Positions 41,609-50,118 of a stretch of DNA of 64,000 nucleotides are shown one piece after another. Under the pieces are notes generated by a model that did no database searches, had not been told where the DNA came from, and saw only the letters and a list, made by a program, of their open reading frames with translations. The stretch's first letter is position 1, and each line of letters starts with the position of its first letter. The translations under genes and the position numbers were made by a program. This DNA comes from Bin87 sp965204685 (GTDB lineage Bacteria; Chloroflexota; Dehalococcoidia; Lucifugimonadales; UBA3495), in the NCBI GenBank assembly GCA_965204685.1, contig OZ242004.1:3720001-3784000 (forward strand), written 5' to 3'.

Positions 41609-43534
41609 CTACGGCTGGTATCCCGTCCCGATCGGCGGCTTCTCCGCGTCCTCGTCCCACCACATGTGGTCCAGCTTGTGGATCATCTGGATGGTCCTGG
41701 GGACGTGGTAGTTGCGAATGCGGTAGTCCAGGGTGCCGCCGGCGTGCATCCAACCCGTGGGCAGGTAGTGAGGCACTTCGTCCCGCAGTAGCTCGACCAT
41801 CTCCGCAAACAGCAGCTTCCGCTTTTCCGGATCCAGTTCCTTAGCCTGCTCGGCCTTGAGCCGCTCAAACTCGGTGGTAGTCCAGTTGCCGGAGTTGCGC
41901 ATGGTGTCGATGCCGTACCACTGGTTCAGGATGTCGGACGGGTCCGGCAGGATGATGCCGCTGCCGCAGCCGACAATCACTCCGTAGTCGTTGCTACGCC
42001 ACTTGGCGTACAGGGTAGCCACGTCGCTGGACTCGATGGTCATGTCCAGGTTGAGCTCGCGCTTCCAGATGTCGCTTACCAGCTGTGCGGAGGTAGCGGT
42101 GCAGCCCGTCAGGATGGAGGTGATGGTTCCGCTGAAGCCGTCGGGATAGCCGGCTTCGGCAAGCAGTCGGCGGGCTTCATCCAGGTCGGCCTGAGACTTG
42201 GTACCGTCAGCGTCGCGGCGGTAACCGGGCAACTCGTAAAGCGCTTCGACACTCTCGTTGGGGGCAAACCCAACGTGGAAGTGCGTGCCCACGGTCCCGT
42301 TTCCGCGCAGGATCTTCTCAACGATCTCTTCCTGGTCGATCACCATCCAGAGAGCGGTCCGCACCCGGGGATCGTCGTATGGTTCGACCAACCAGTTGAA
42401 GTTGAGACCGGCACGCTGGACGTTTTGCATGAACAGTGCCCGCATGCGGCCGTCGGTGTCATGCTCCAGTTGCTCGACGAATTCGGTATAGGTCGACAGC
42501 ACCGGATAGTAGGTACCGTCGGCCTGTCCAACCTTCAGGGTGGCGATGGACCGGGCCACGTCCTGGATCAGGAAGACCTTGAACCCGTCAAAGTACGGTC
42601 GGGGAGCCTTGAAGTAGTCGTCGTTCCTGACATATTCGTAGGACTCCTGCTTCTGCCAGCTGCCGGGCTTATAGATGAACGGGCCGGAGCCCAGCATGTT
42701 CTCCGGGCAACAGTTGGCGTCTTCCTGGGTCAATGGGCCGACGACGTGCTCCGGGTACATCTTCATGTAGTCGGAGGCGAGGTTGACCATGAAGGTGGCC
42801 GCCGGGAACTTGATGGGCATCCGCACCGTCCGGTCGTCGATGACCTCCGCGGTCTTGTGCTCGTAGAAGTTGCGGAGGCTGTTGGTGCGGCCGCGGAAGG
42901 CGTCGGGAAGGGTGATGCGGTCCAGGCTGAATACGATGTCGCTGGCTTTCACCGGCTGCCCGTCGGACCAGTTCGCTTCGGCCAGGTAGAAGGTGTACAC
43001 CGTGCCGTCATCGCTGACGTCCCAGCTTTCCGCCAGGTCCCCGATGATTTCTTCCGGGTTCACCGGGTTGTATTCCACCAGTTGATTGAACCTGACCCCG
43101 GAAGGCGTGAGCGTGGTGGTCAGGCTCGCCCCGTAATGAACGTCCCAGAAGCCGGGGTTGTTGCGAGCCACCCACTTCATGGTCCGGCCGTGCTTGCCGC
43201 GAGTGACCCAGTCGGTTTCAGGCGCTTGGACCTCTACGGGCTGGACCGTGGGTGTCGGTTCGGGCGCCGCCGCGGCGGCAGAGCTACCGGAAGACGCTGC
43301 CGGCTGGGCCGGCGCTGCGGCAGCGGTGGGTTGGGCCGCCTGGGACGAACCTCCGGACGGCGCGGCGGCTGGCGCCGATTGCGACCCTGCGGCTGCGCTA
43401 GCGGGCGCCGCCGACGTATCCGATTCCGGCGCGGGAGCGGTGGCCGCTCCACCGCAGGCAATCACGAACGTCAGCGTGAGCGAGATAGCGATCAGGATCA
43501 GGGCAGTCGGGGTCGTTTTGCGGCGTCGTTTCAT
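41609..43534 (-). CDS. ABC substrate-binding lipoprotein, peptide/nickel family (module 3)
   Basis: A 641-residue family-5 binding protein. The signal peptide starts KRRRKTTPTALILIAISL and ends in the lipobox FVIAC; an Ala/Ser/Pro-rich linker of about 70 residues follows. The binding domain shows PEEIIGDLAESWDVSDDGTV, ANWSDGQPVKASDIVFSLDR and RTALWMVIDQEEIVEKIL. GGAGG is eight bases before the ATG. It leads a three-gene operon with its own promoter candidate (43646-43674) and terminator (39573). Two adjacent cysteines in DANCCPENMLG are a feature not seen in the module 2 paralogue. Ligand unknown. Confidence 0.92.
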   Translation of the reverse strand: MKRRRKTTPTALILIAISLTLTFVIACGGAATAPAPESDTSAAPASAAAGSQSAPAAAPSGGSSQAAQPTAAAAPAQPAASSGSSAAAAAPEPTPTVQPVEVQAPETDWVTRGKHGRTMKWVARNNPGFWDVHYGASLTTTLTPSGVRFNQLVEYNPVNPEEIIGDLAESWDVSDDGTVYTFYLAEANWSDGQPVKASDIVFSLDRITLPDAFRGRTNSLRNFYEHKTAEVIDDRTVRMPIKFPAATFMVNLASDYMKMYPEHVVGPLTQEDANCCPENMLGSGPFIYKPGSWQKQESYEYVRNDDYFKAPRPYFDGFKVFLIQDVARSIATLKVGQADGTYYPVLSTYTEFVEQLEHDTDGRMRALFMQNVQRAGLNFNWLVEPYDDPRVRTALWMVIDQEEIVEKILRGNGTVGTHFHVGFAPNESVEALYELPGYRRDADGTKSQADLDEARRLLAEAGYPDGFSGTITSILTGCTATSAQLVSDIWKRELNLDMTIESSDVATLYAKWRSNDYGVIVGCGSGIILPDPSDILNQWYGIDTMRNSGNWTTTEFERLKAEQAKELDPEKRKLLFAEMVELLRDEVPHYLPTGWMHAGGTLDYRIRNYHVPRTIQMIHKLDHMWWDEDAEKPPIGTGYQP

Positions 43535-43645
43535 GATGCGAACCTCCGTTTGCGCTGCGTCAGGCAGCCGGTCAGGTGAACAACCCGATCATCACCAGTC
43601 ATGACGTTTACAGATATGTGCTCATGTGCTCTGGAATCTCAGCCG

Positions 43646-43674
43646 AATATCGGCGGCTAAATTGATGTTGGCAA
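43646..43674 (-). promoter_or_regulatory. Candidate promoter of module 3; rest of gap shows no gene
   Basis: On the minus strand TTGCCA (43669-43674) and GATATT (43646-43651) are spaced by 17 bases, giving a start about 105 bases before the binding-protein ATG. The 280-base AT-rich gap (43535-43816) around it contains no supported gene. Confidence 0.4.
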
Positions 43675-43816
43675 GACTAATACGCCGTTTACCAGGCTGT
43701 AAAGACGAATTTCGTTATGTTACTAACGTGGCAATATCATGTGAGCCAATGGATCGCATCATCACAGCATGGCATTCGGGTGTGCGCCGGCGTGGGACAT
43801 TACGGCGTTCCGGCCG

Positions 43817-43856
43817 CCAAAATGAGGAGGGGCGCCCAATCGTGGACGCCCCTCCT
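43817..43856 (-). terminator. Terminator of the beta-propeller gene
   Basis: On the minus strand a ten-base stem AGGAGGGGCG (43847-43856) with CGCCCCTCCT (43825-43834) and a 12-base loop is followed by CATTTTGG. It lies just after the stop at 43879. Confidence 0.7.
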
Positions 43857-43878
43857 GGAGGTCATGCCGATGGGGTGG

Positions 43879-45351
43879 TCAGTTCGTATCGGCCGCCAAG
43901 GCGACGAGCGTCCCGCCGTCCGCCGCCGTGGGGACGAGAACCAAGCCGCCCGCCGCGATGGGCGACGCCGTTATCGGACCGTCCAGTTGCGCTTCCCACG
44001 CGGTAGAACTGTCGGCGATGGCGAGAGCGATTACGCGGCCGTTCTCGTCGCCCACCAGGGCCAGGGAACCCGCTATGGTGGCCGGCGCCGTAATGTCTGT
44101 ATCGAGGTCGATCTCCCACAATATCCTGCCGGTGCTTGCTTCCAGCGCAGTCACCGGTCCAACCGCGTCCGCGACCACGAGGGTAGAATCCGCCAGGGCC
44201 GGCTGGTAGGGTTGGCCGCCGATGCTCCAGGTCGACCACACGTTGCCCTGCTGAATAGGCCCCTCCTTGGTGAACCCCCACACCCACAGCAGCGTGCGAA
44301 AATATAGGATCTGCCGCTCCAGCGGGTAGCGGTGGCCCTGGTAGTCGATGCCCCAGATGAAGCCGTTGAAGCTGCTGAAGTGCAGCAAGTCGTCGGAGAC
44401 CAGCGGCCCGCCGCGCACCCAGCGGGAACTCCCGGCGTCATAGATCATCCGTCGCCGGCCGGTCTCGGCGTTGATGACGTGCACCTTGGCATCGTTGGCG
44501 GTGGCGATCACTTTGCCGTCGATGATGGCGGGCGTGGCGATGACCCAATCGCTCAGCCGGTACTCCCACAGCGTATCTCCGGTGGCGGCATCCAGGGCAA
44601 GCAGGCGGTTCTTGTCCGATTCGGCGACGTAGAGCCGGCCGTCGGCGACGGTGGGCGACGGCAGCGAGGCAGTTCTCAATCGGCGCGACCATACCACCTC
44701 TCCGGTTTCCGCCTCGAGCGCCGAAACCAGGCCGGGTCGAAATACAACGAAGACCAGTCCGTCTGCCACCGCCGGGGTAACACCCGCGGTCAGCCGGGCC
44801 TCGTACTGCCAAGCGATGTCTCCGGTTTCCCGGAGCAGCGCCGTCACGTTTCCTGCCTCGTCGGTCAGGTAAACCCGGTCGCCGGCTACCGCCGGAGGGG
44901 TGGTTATGGGAGAACCGGCGACGTAACTCCATGCGGTTTCCGGAGGCGTTCCGTGTGGAAGGCCCACAACGCGCGTGGAGGCCAGATTGGTCACGTCGCG
45001 GCCGGCCTGCGGCCAATCATTCGCCGCGATGGCGATGGTGGAATCGCCGATCCGGGTCGACGGAGCGGGCGGGTCCGGTGGCAGGCCGGTATAGCCCCAC
45101 AGGACCCATATCGCCAGGCCGAGCACGGGAAGCACGACCACGGCGAGGCGCAGCAGACGGTTTCGCAAGAAGTCCAGCCGGATGCGGCGGGAACGTTCCC
45201 GGGCGTCGGCCTCACCAACAGTCTCGAGCCCCGAATACGCTCCGCACCGGGCGCACCGGGCGCTGGCCGGAGCCCCATCGGCCGATTCAGGAGCCGGGTT
45301 CAGGTGCCCGCAGAACCGGCAGAAGAGAACGTTGTCCGGTGTATCGTTCAC
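43879..45351 (-). CDS. Membrane-anchored PQQ-type beta-propeller with zinc ribbon
   Basis: A 490-residue protein in three parts. A cytoplasmic zinc ribbon has Cys11, Cys14, Cys33 and Cys36. One membrane span (about residues 67-86, RLAVVVLPVLGLAIWVLWGY) follows. The rest is an extracytoplasmic propeller of PQQ-like repeats: TPPAVAGDRVYLTDEAGNVT with ALLRETGDIAWQYEA, then PTVADGRLYVAESDKNRLLA with LDAATGDTLWEY, and similar blades to the end. Such propellers act in protein assembly (as BamB does), or bind PQQ in dehydrogenases; no active-site Asp/Asn pattern of a quinoprotein is obvious. It stands alone, with its own terminator. Function unknown. Confidence 0.82.
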   Translation of the reverse strand: MNDTPDNVLFCRFCGHLNPAPESADGAPASARCARCGAYSGLETVGEADARERSRRIRLDFLRNRLLRLAVVVLPVLGLAIWVLWGYTGLPPDPPAPSTRIGDSTIAIAANDWPQAGRDVTNLASTRVVGLPHGTPPETAWSYVAGSPITTPPAVAGDRVYLTDEAGNVTALLRETGDIAWQYEARLTAGVTPAVADGLVFVVFRPGLVSALEAETGEVVWSRRLRTASLPSPTVADGRLYVAESDKNRLLALDAATGDTLWEYRLSDWVIATPAIIDGKVIATANDAKVHVINAETGRRRMIYDAGSSRWVRGGPLVSDDLLHFSSFNGFIWGIDYQGHRYPLERQILYFRTLLWVWGFTKEGPIQQGNVWSTWSIGGQPYQPALADSTLVVADAVGPVTALEASTGRILWEIDLDTDITAPATIAGSLALVGDENGRVIALAIADSSTAWEAQLDGPITASPIAAGGLVLVPTAADGGTLVALAADTN

Positions 45352-45416
45352 AATGGCAGCTAAGACAGGTTGGCTCGGGGACCGCCAGCCTGCCTCATGG
45401 TGTCATATCTCAGGGA

Positions 45417-46868
45417 CTAGAAAGCCGGCCGCTGCAGCACCGCGGGATCGATGCGGCGGCGCACGCGCCGGCCGTCGTCGGGCGTTCCCAGCAGTTGCCC
45501 GTTATCCACCATCACCTTGCCGCGCAGGATCACCGTGGTCGGCCACCCGAAGATCTCCCAACCCTCCCACGGGCTGTAGTCGCGCAGGTGCAGGTCGTCC
45601 ATGGTGAGCCGCTTGTGGATGGTGGGGTCGATGATCGCAAAGTCGGCATCGCTGCCGGGGGCGATGACGCCCTTTTGCGGGTACATCCCCAGCAGGCGGG
45701 CGGCGTTGGTGGCGGTGATGTTGGCGAACTGGGTCAGGGGCATTCCCCGGCGGACTACGGCCTCGGTGTAGTTGACGCCCATGCGGATCTCGATGCCGAT
45801 GTTGCCGCCGCGCATGTCCTGCACGTTGAGGCCAGCGGTCTTGTCCAGGTACGTGGTGAAGCTGCTGTCGGTGGCGGTGAAGGTCAGGTTGTTGCCCAGC
45901 AGGCCGCTCCACAGGTCGGTGCCGTCCTCGGGGTACTTCAGGGATGGATAGGTGTGGTACTTCATGCCGTCGGGCTCGCGGTACTGGAAGGCGTTGAAGG
46001 ACAGGGCCAGGGTGAGCACCTCGCCATACACCGCTTGCCCCCGGCTCCGGGCCGCGGCCACCGCGTTGACGCCGTCGCTGCCGGTGACGTGGACGAAGTA
46101 CATGCCGGCGCCGTTCTGCTCCGCGATGCGAATCACGTCGCGGAAGGCCACATCCTCCACCTCTTTCGAGTGAATCAGGTGGGCGTTGTACCAGTCCCAC
46201 ATACCGCGCTGTTGCGCCAGCAGGTAGTTGTACATGACGATCTCATCGTCCTCCGCGTGCACGGCCAGGACACCATCGTGGCGGGCCAGCTGGGCGGTCA
46301 GGTCGGTCAAGCGGCCGTTGTCGATGCGGCCGGTGGGGGTCAGGGACAGAGGCGGATCCGACGGTGGGCGGATGTTGGTGGTGAAGATCTTCACGCTGGG
46401 AAAATCGTTGTTGATCAACTCTCCCACACGGGCGATGCTGTCGGCGGTATTGCTGGTCCGATAGATGACGTGAGCGGAATAGTCGGCGTAGGTGTTCCCC
46501 TCCCACACCGAGAGGAAGTCCAGGATGCCGCCGACGAGTTCGCCTTCGTTGGGAGCCGGCGCAAAGTCCACCACGGTGGTGGTCCCGCCCCAGATGGCGC
46601 CCAGGGAGTGCTCCAGGGGGCCGGCGTTGGGCACGCCCTCCACCTGCTGGTGCACGCCGGGCTGCACGTTGGCGGCGGCGTGGATATGAGGCTCGATGCC
46701 ACCGGGGGTGACGATGCGGCCGGTGGCGTCGATGGTCTGAATAGCTTCATCAGTGAGCGTACCCGGCGCGCCGATGGCGACGATGCGCCCATCCTGGACG
46801 CCAACGTCTACGGAGGCTGCCTCGGTGGGCATTACAACGGTTCCACCGGTGATCAGTAAGTCAAACAT
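45417..46868 (-). CDS. Dihydropyrimidinase/hydantoinase-like amidohydrolase
   Basis: A 483-residue cyclic-amidohydrolase of the dihydropyrimidinase, hydantoinase and allantoinase group. It begins FDLLITGGTVVMPTEAASVD, with HxH in PGGIEPHIHA, the lysine expected to be carboxylated in FPSVKIFTTN, a His in VLAVHAEDDEIV, another in AGMYFVHVTGSDGVNAV, and the end ATNAARLLGMYPQKGVIAPG followed by SDADFAIIDP. These enzymes open cyclic imides or ureides with a two-zinc centre. The length matches the family. A cytosolic, tetrameric enzyme is expected. It lies upstream of the beta-propeller gene by 65 bases on the same strand, but functional linkage is not evident. Substrate could be a hydantoin, dihydropyrimidine or similar. 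Confidence 0.9.
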   Translation of the reverse strand: MFDLLITGGTVVMPTEAASVDVGVQDGRIVAIGAPGTLTDEAIQTIDATGRIVTPGGIEPHIHAAANVQPGVHQQVEGVPNAGPLEHSLGAIWGGTTTVVDFAPAPNEGELVGGILDFLSVWEGNTYADYSAHVIYRTSNTADSIARVGELINNDFPSVKIFTTNIRPPSDPPLSLTPTGRIDNGRLTDLTAQLARHDGVLAVHAEDDEIVMYNYLLAQQRGMWDWYNAHLIHSKEVEDVAFRDVIRIAEQNGAGMYFVHVTGSDGVNAVAAARSRGQAVYGEVLTLALSFNAFQYREPDGMKYHTYPSLKYPEDGTDLWSGLLGNNLTFTATDSSFTTYLDKTAGLNVQDMRGGNIGIEIRMGVNYTEAVVRRGMPLTQFANITATNAARLLGMYPQKGVIAPGSDADFAIIDPTIHKRLTMDDLHLRDYSPWEGWEIFGWPTTVILRGKVMVDNGQLLGTPDDGRRVRRRIDPAVLQRPAF

Positions 46869-46907
46869 GGTAAGCCTCCTGGGTGGTGCATCGTCGTTGG
46901 GGTCAGA

Positions 46908-47675
46908 TCAGGACCCGGGTTCCGATTGGCCCAACTGGGCCCGCAGCTGGCGTATAGTTTCCTCAGCATTGGCCAGTTCGTCCTGCGCAGCGGCCAGGGC
47001 GTCTTCCGCAGCCTGCCGGTCGTCATCCGCGGCGTCGATGTTGCGCAGAAAACTCCGGGTGGTCGGGTTCCAGAAGAGCAGCCAGCCGCTACCCCAGCAG
47101 AGCCACAGGTCAAGCACCGCGCTGTAACCCCAGATTGAGCTATCCGGTTCCATGGTTGTTTCGATGGGCACGTAGCCGCCGTTGACCAGCCGGTCGCCGC
47201 CCAGCGGCCCGTCATGGAACTCGCCGCCGCTGGGGTCGAAACGCCAGTACTCGCGGATGCCGATGCGGGCGTAGTCCCGTCGCTTGATCACCATGTCGCG
47301 CTGTCCGGTGGTCTTCGAGGCAATTTCGAGGGCGAAATCGGGCGGTTTACCAGCTATCCAGGTCATGTAGCCGTTACGCGGCCAGATGGTATCAACGTCG
47401 ACGTCGAAGGCAATGTAGCAGTCCGGCTCGTAACAGTTGTTCAAGTTGTCGCGGTCGTAATAGAGATGGCTCTCCCCGGAGATCAGCGTGTTGGGGCGTC
47501 CGCGCAGGTGCCGGCGCAGGGTGCTCATCACGTCGGTAAAGTGGGGTTCCTGGTGCATGGCGTCGGGCAGCGGAGGCGGGTCGTTGGAGATGAACCGGTC
47601 GGGATCAGCCCAGTCAGGTATGGGAGCGCCAGGTTCCAAGTCCAGTGATTGAAGCGCAGCGGTCTCGATGGTCAT
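46908..47675 (-). CDS. Uma2 family protein with coiled-coil tail
   Basis: A 255-residue protein of the Uma2 (DUF820) family, which has a PD-(D/E)XK nuclease fold. The acidic cluster and catalytic-type residues are in NCYEPDCYIAFDVDVD and GKPPDFALEIASKTTGQRD, with the DYARIGIREYWRFDP segment typical of the family. From about residue 210 the chain becomes a coiled coil (AAEDALAAAQDELANAEETI). The start at 47675 has GAGG nearby; the longer frame has no similarity. A paralogue with the same tail is at 56072 and a shorter one at 51834. Members are very common in cyanobacteria and Chloroflexota; whether they cut DNA in cells is not settled. Confidence 0.85.
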   Translation of the reverse strand: MTIETAALQSLDLEPGAPIPDWADPDRFISNDPPPLPDAMHQEPHFTDVMSTLRRHLRGRPNTLISGESHLYYDRDNLNNCYEPDCYIAFDVDVDTIWPRNGYMTWIAGKPPDFALEIASKTTGQRDMVIKRRDYARIGIREYWRFDPSGGEFHDGPLGGDRLVNGGYVPIETTMEPDSSIWGYSAVLDLWLCWGSGWLLFWNPTTRSFLRNIDAADDDRQAAEDALAAAQDELANAEETIRQLRAQLGQSEPGS

Positions 47676-47746
47676 GGTTTGCCTCGCATAGCAGCCGGCC
47701 GGCCGCCACGATGGTAACACATACGCCCCAACCTCAGGACCGCAGA

Positions 47747-48877
47747 TCAGCCCAGAGCCTGCGCCAGGTCGGCAATCAGGTCGTCCACATTCTCCAGGCC
47801 CACGGACACTCGCAGCAAGTCGTCCGGCGTGGGACTGTCGGGTCCTTCGATGGACGCGCGGTGCTCGATGAGGCTCTGCGTGCCGCCGAGGCTGGTGGCG
47901 CGCACGAACAGCCGGACCCGGGCCGCTACATCCATGGCAGCCTCGCGTCCGCCGGCAACCTGGAACGACAGCATCCCGCCGAAGTCTGACATCTGCCGAG
48001 CCGCGATATCGTGTCCGGGATGGTCAGTGAGCCCAGGATAGTACACCGCGGACACCCTCGGGTTATCTTGCAGGAAGCGGGCCAGTCGTCCGGCGTTGGC
48101 CGAATGATGGGGCATCCGCGCCGGCAGTGTGCGGATGCCGCGCAGCGTGAGCCAGCAATCGAATGGAGACGGTACCGCTCCGCACAGGTTTTGGATCAGC
48201 CGGATACGTTGGAAGAAGTCGGAGTCCTCACGGCAGACCACCGCGCCGCCGGTGACGTCCTCGTGTCCACTCAGGTACTTGGTGGTCGAATGCACCACCA
48301 GGTCGGCGCCCAGCTCGAAGGGCCGCTGCAGCATCGGGCTGGCCCAGGTATTGTCGCAAGCACATTGAGCGCCGGCGGAATGGGCGATGCCGGCTATACT
48401 GGCGATGTCGGTAATCTTGAGCAGCGGGTTGGACGGGGTTTCGACCCAGACCAAGCGGGTGTTGGGCTGCACGGCCTGGCGAACGGAATCGGCGTCGGTC
48501 ATGTCGACGAAACTGGTTTGCAGACCCCAGGAAGCGAAAATCTCCCGGAGCATTTTCGATGTGCCGTGGTAACAGTCATCCGGCGCGATCACATGGTCGC
48601 CCGGCGCCAGGGCCTGGAACACCGCCGCGGTGGCAGCCGAGCCGGACCCGAAGGCTGCGGCCTCCGCGTTGCCCGTCTCCCCGCCTTCCAGCAGCGCTAG
48701 GCACTGCTCCAGGGCGCGCCGGTTGGGGTTGTCGACGCGGGAGTAAACGAAGCCGCGCGAATATTCCCCGTCGGCGTCACGCTCGAAGGTGGTGGACAGG
48801 TAGATAGGCGGCGCGACGGCGCCGGTGGCCGCGTCGATCTGGTGGGACGCCTGGGCGGCGATGGTTTCGGGGTTCAT
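47747..48877 (-). CDS. PLP-dependent cystathionine gamma-synthase/lyase family
   Basis: A 376-residue trans-sulfuration enzyme (Cys/Met metabolism PLP family). It contains PIYLSTTFERDADGEYSRGF, the cofactor-stacking PDDCYHGTSKML, and VWVETPSNPLLKITDI. CDNTWASPMLQRPFELGADL and the Schiff-base lysine in VHSTTKYLSGHEDV follow, with the C-terminal SLGGTQSLIEHRAS. Members make or break cystathionine, or release methanethiol or hydrogen sulfide. Exact reaction cannot be told; the SLGGTQSLIEHRAS form occurs in cystathionine gamma-lyase/synthase. It is 67 bases after an aminotransferase on the same strand, so a PLP-enzyme pair in amino-acid metabolism is likely. Confidence 0.9.
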   Translation of the reverse strand: MNPETIAAQASHQIDAATGAVAPPIYLSTTFERDADGEYSRGFVYSRVDNPNRRALEQCLALLEGGETGNAEAAAFGSGSAATAAVFQALAPGDHVIAPDDCYHGTSKMLREIFASWGLQTSFVDMTDADSVRQAVQPNTRLVWVETPSNPLLKITDIASIAGIAHSAGAQCACDNTWASPMLQRPFELGADLVVHSTTKYLSGHEDVTGGAVVCREDSDFFQRIRLIQNLCGAVPSPFDCWLTLRGIRTLPARMPHHSANAGRLARFLQDNPRVSAVYYPGLTDHPGHDIAARQMSDFGGMLSFQVAGGREAAMDVAARVRLFVRATSLGGTQSLIEHRASIEGPDSPTPDDLLRVSVGLENVDDLIADLAQALG

Positions 48878-48944
48878 TGGCAGCCCTCAATTGTCCAACG
48901 ATCATTTGCTCCCATACTTGGCAGGTTTGCGGGTCGTCAGACGC

Positions 48945-50084
48945 TCACTTTGCTAAATTGCGGCGCCGGCTCGCTGATCGATATGGTTTCCGGGTGTAGC
49001 GGCTGATTATATCGACCATGCGCCGGTTGGTGTCGCCATCCTTGACGGCGATGCGAAACCAGCGGTTGTCCAGGCTGGGAGCCGTTGCCGACGCATCCCG
49101 CAGGAAGAGTTTCTCGCTCCGGCAGCGGGAGATGAACGTGCGGGCCGTTGGAGCGCCGGCCGGCAGTTGGCAGAGAAGATAGTTGGCAACGCCGGGAACA
49201 ATCCTGAAATCAGCCAATGCCAACAGGCTTTCTCGCAGCCGTTCCCGAAGGCAGTGGGTCTCATCGTAGCGCTGACGGTAATATTCCGCGTCCTGCAAGG
49301 CCATCACCGCCGCGATTTGACCGGGCAAGCTTACTGCCCACGGCGGCGTCAACCGCCGCAGGGGATCAATCAGACCGGGAGGGCCGCAAAGGTATCCCAC
49401 ACGGAGGCCGCTGAGAGCGTAGACCTTGGACATCGACTTGGAGACAATCACGTTTCGGCTTGTCGCGGCGAACTGTTCCAGGGACTCTCCGGCATCAACG
49501 TAATCCACGTAGGTTTCGTCAACCCACACCAGAGTTTGAGGCGATACCCGAGACAGGACGTCGATCAGATCCCGCCGAGGAATGTGCCTTCCGGTGGGGT
49601 TGTTCGGGTTCACGATGACCGCCAGGTCATATCCGCGGCTGAGCCGCTCCTCGAGATGCGCAGTATCCACACCAAAGCCATCGTAAGGACTCAAGGTCAA
49701 GCGATCAACACGGCACCCGACAACATTTTCGGCGACGTGAGCGTACTCGCCGTAGGTGGGCTCCAACAGCAGTATCCGAGATTCGGCGCTCAACCATTCT
49801 CTGAAAGCCAGAAAAATGAGACTGGATGAACCGGCACCGGGCAACACCGACTCTTTGCCGACTCCACGGGTCTCCGCAATTCGGTTAGTCAGCCCTTCGC
49901 TCGCGGTTGGGGGAGACGTCCGCATGGCCCAGTCCAAGCGCTGGCCCAGGATGCGGGATACCTCAGGCGATGGAGGAAACCAGGCGTCCAGCACGTCGGC
50001 GCTGATGACTTCATCGATCTGATCGAGACTATCGAATTCGTTGCCAATGGCGTCGAAAAATGCGCCGCCATGATAGCTGGTCAT
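48945..50084 (-). CDS. Class I/II aminotransferase, HisC/CobD-like
   Basis: A 379-residue PLP enzyme of fold type I, similar to histidinol-phosphate aminotransferase and threonine-phosphate decarboxylase. Visible are VLPGAGSSSLIFLAFREWLS, LLEPTYGEYAHVAENVVGC, VIVNPNNPTGRHIPRRDL, VDETYVDYVDAG, the Schiff-base lysine in SKSMSKVYALSGLRVGYL and the Arg in WFRIAVKDGDTNRRM. There are no other histidine or cobalamin genes nearby, so neither classic role is supported. It lies between a GMC oxidoreductase (34 bases upstream) and a trans-sulfuration enzyme and may transaminate the product of the oxidoreductase. Confidence 0.88.
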   Translation of the reverse strand: MTSYHGGAFFDAIGNEFDSLDQIDEVISADVLDAWFPPSPEVSRILGQRLDWAMRTSPPTASEGLTNRIAETRGVGKESVLPGAGSSSLIFLAFREWLSAESRILLLEPTYGEYAHVAENVVGCRVDRLTLSPYDGFGVDTAHLEERLSRGYDLAVIVNPNNPTGRHIPRRDLIDVLSRVSPQTLVWVDETYVDYVDAGESLEQFAATSRNVIVSKSMSKVYALSGLRVGYLCGPPGLIDPLRRLTPPWAVSLPGQIAAVMALQDAEYYRQRYDETHCLRERLRESLLALADFRIVPGVANYLLCQLPAGAPTARTFISRCRSEKLFLRDASATAPSLDNRWFRIAVKDGDTNRRMVDIISRYTRKPYRSASRRRNLAK

Positions 50085-50118
50085 GCGAAGACCCTCATGG
50101 TTGGTACACCGACGCGGC

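Noticed and set aside
44931..46859. 642-codon open frame on the plus strand
   Set aside because: Antisense shadow of the dihydropyrimidinase-like and beta-propeller genes, both of which have full motif sets.
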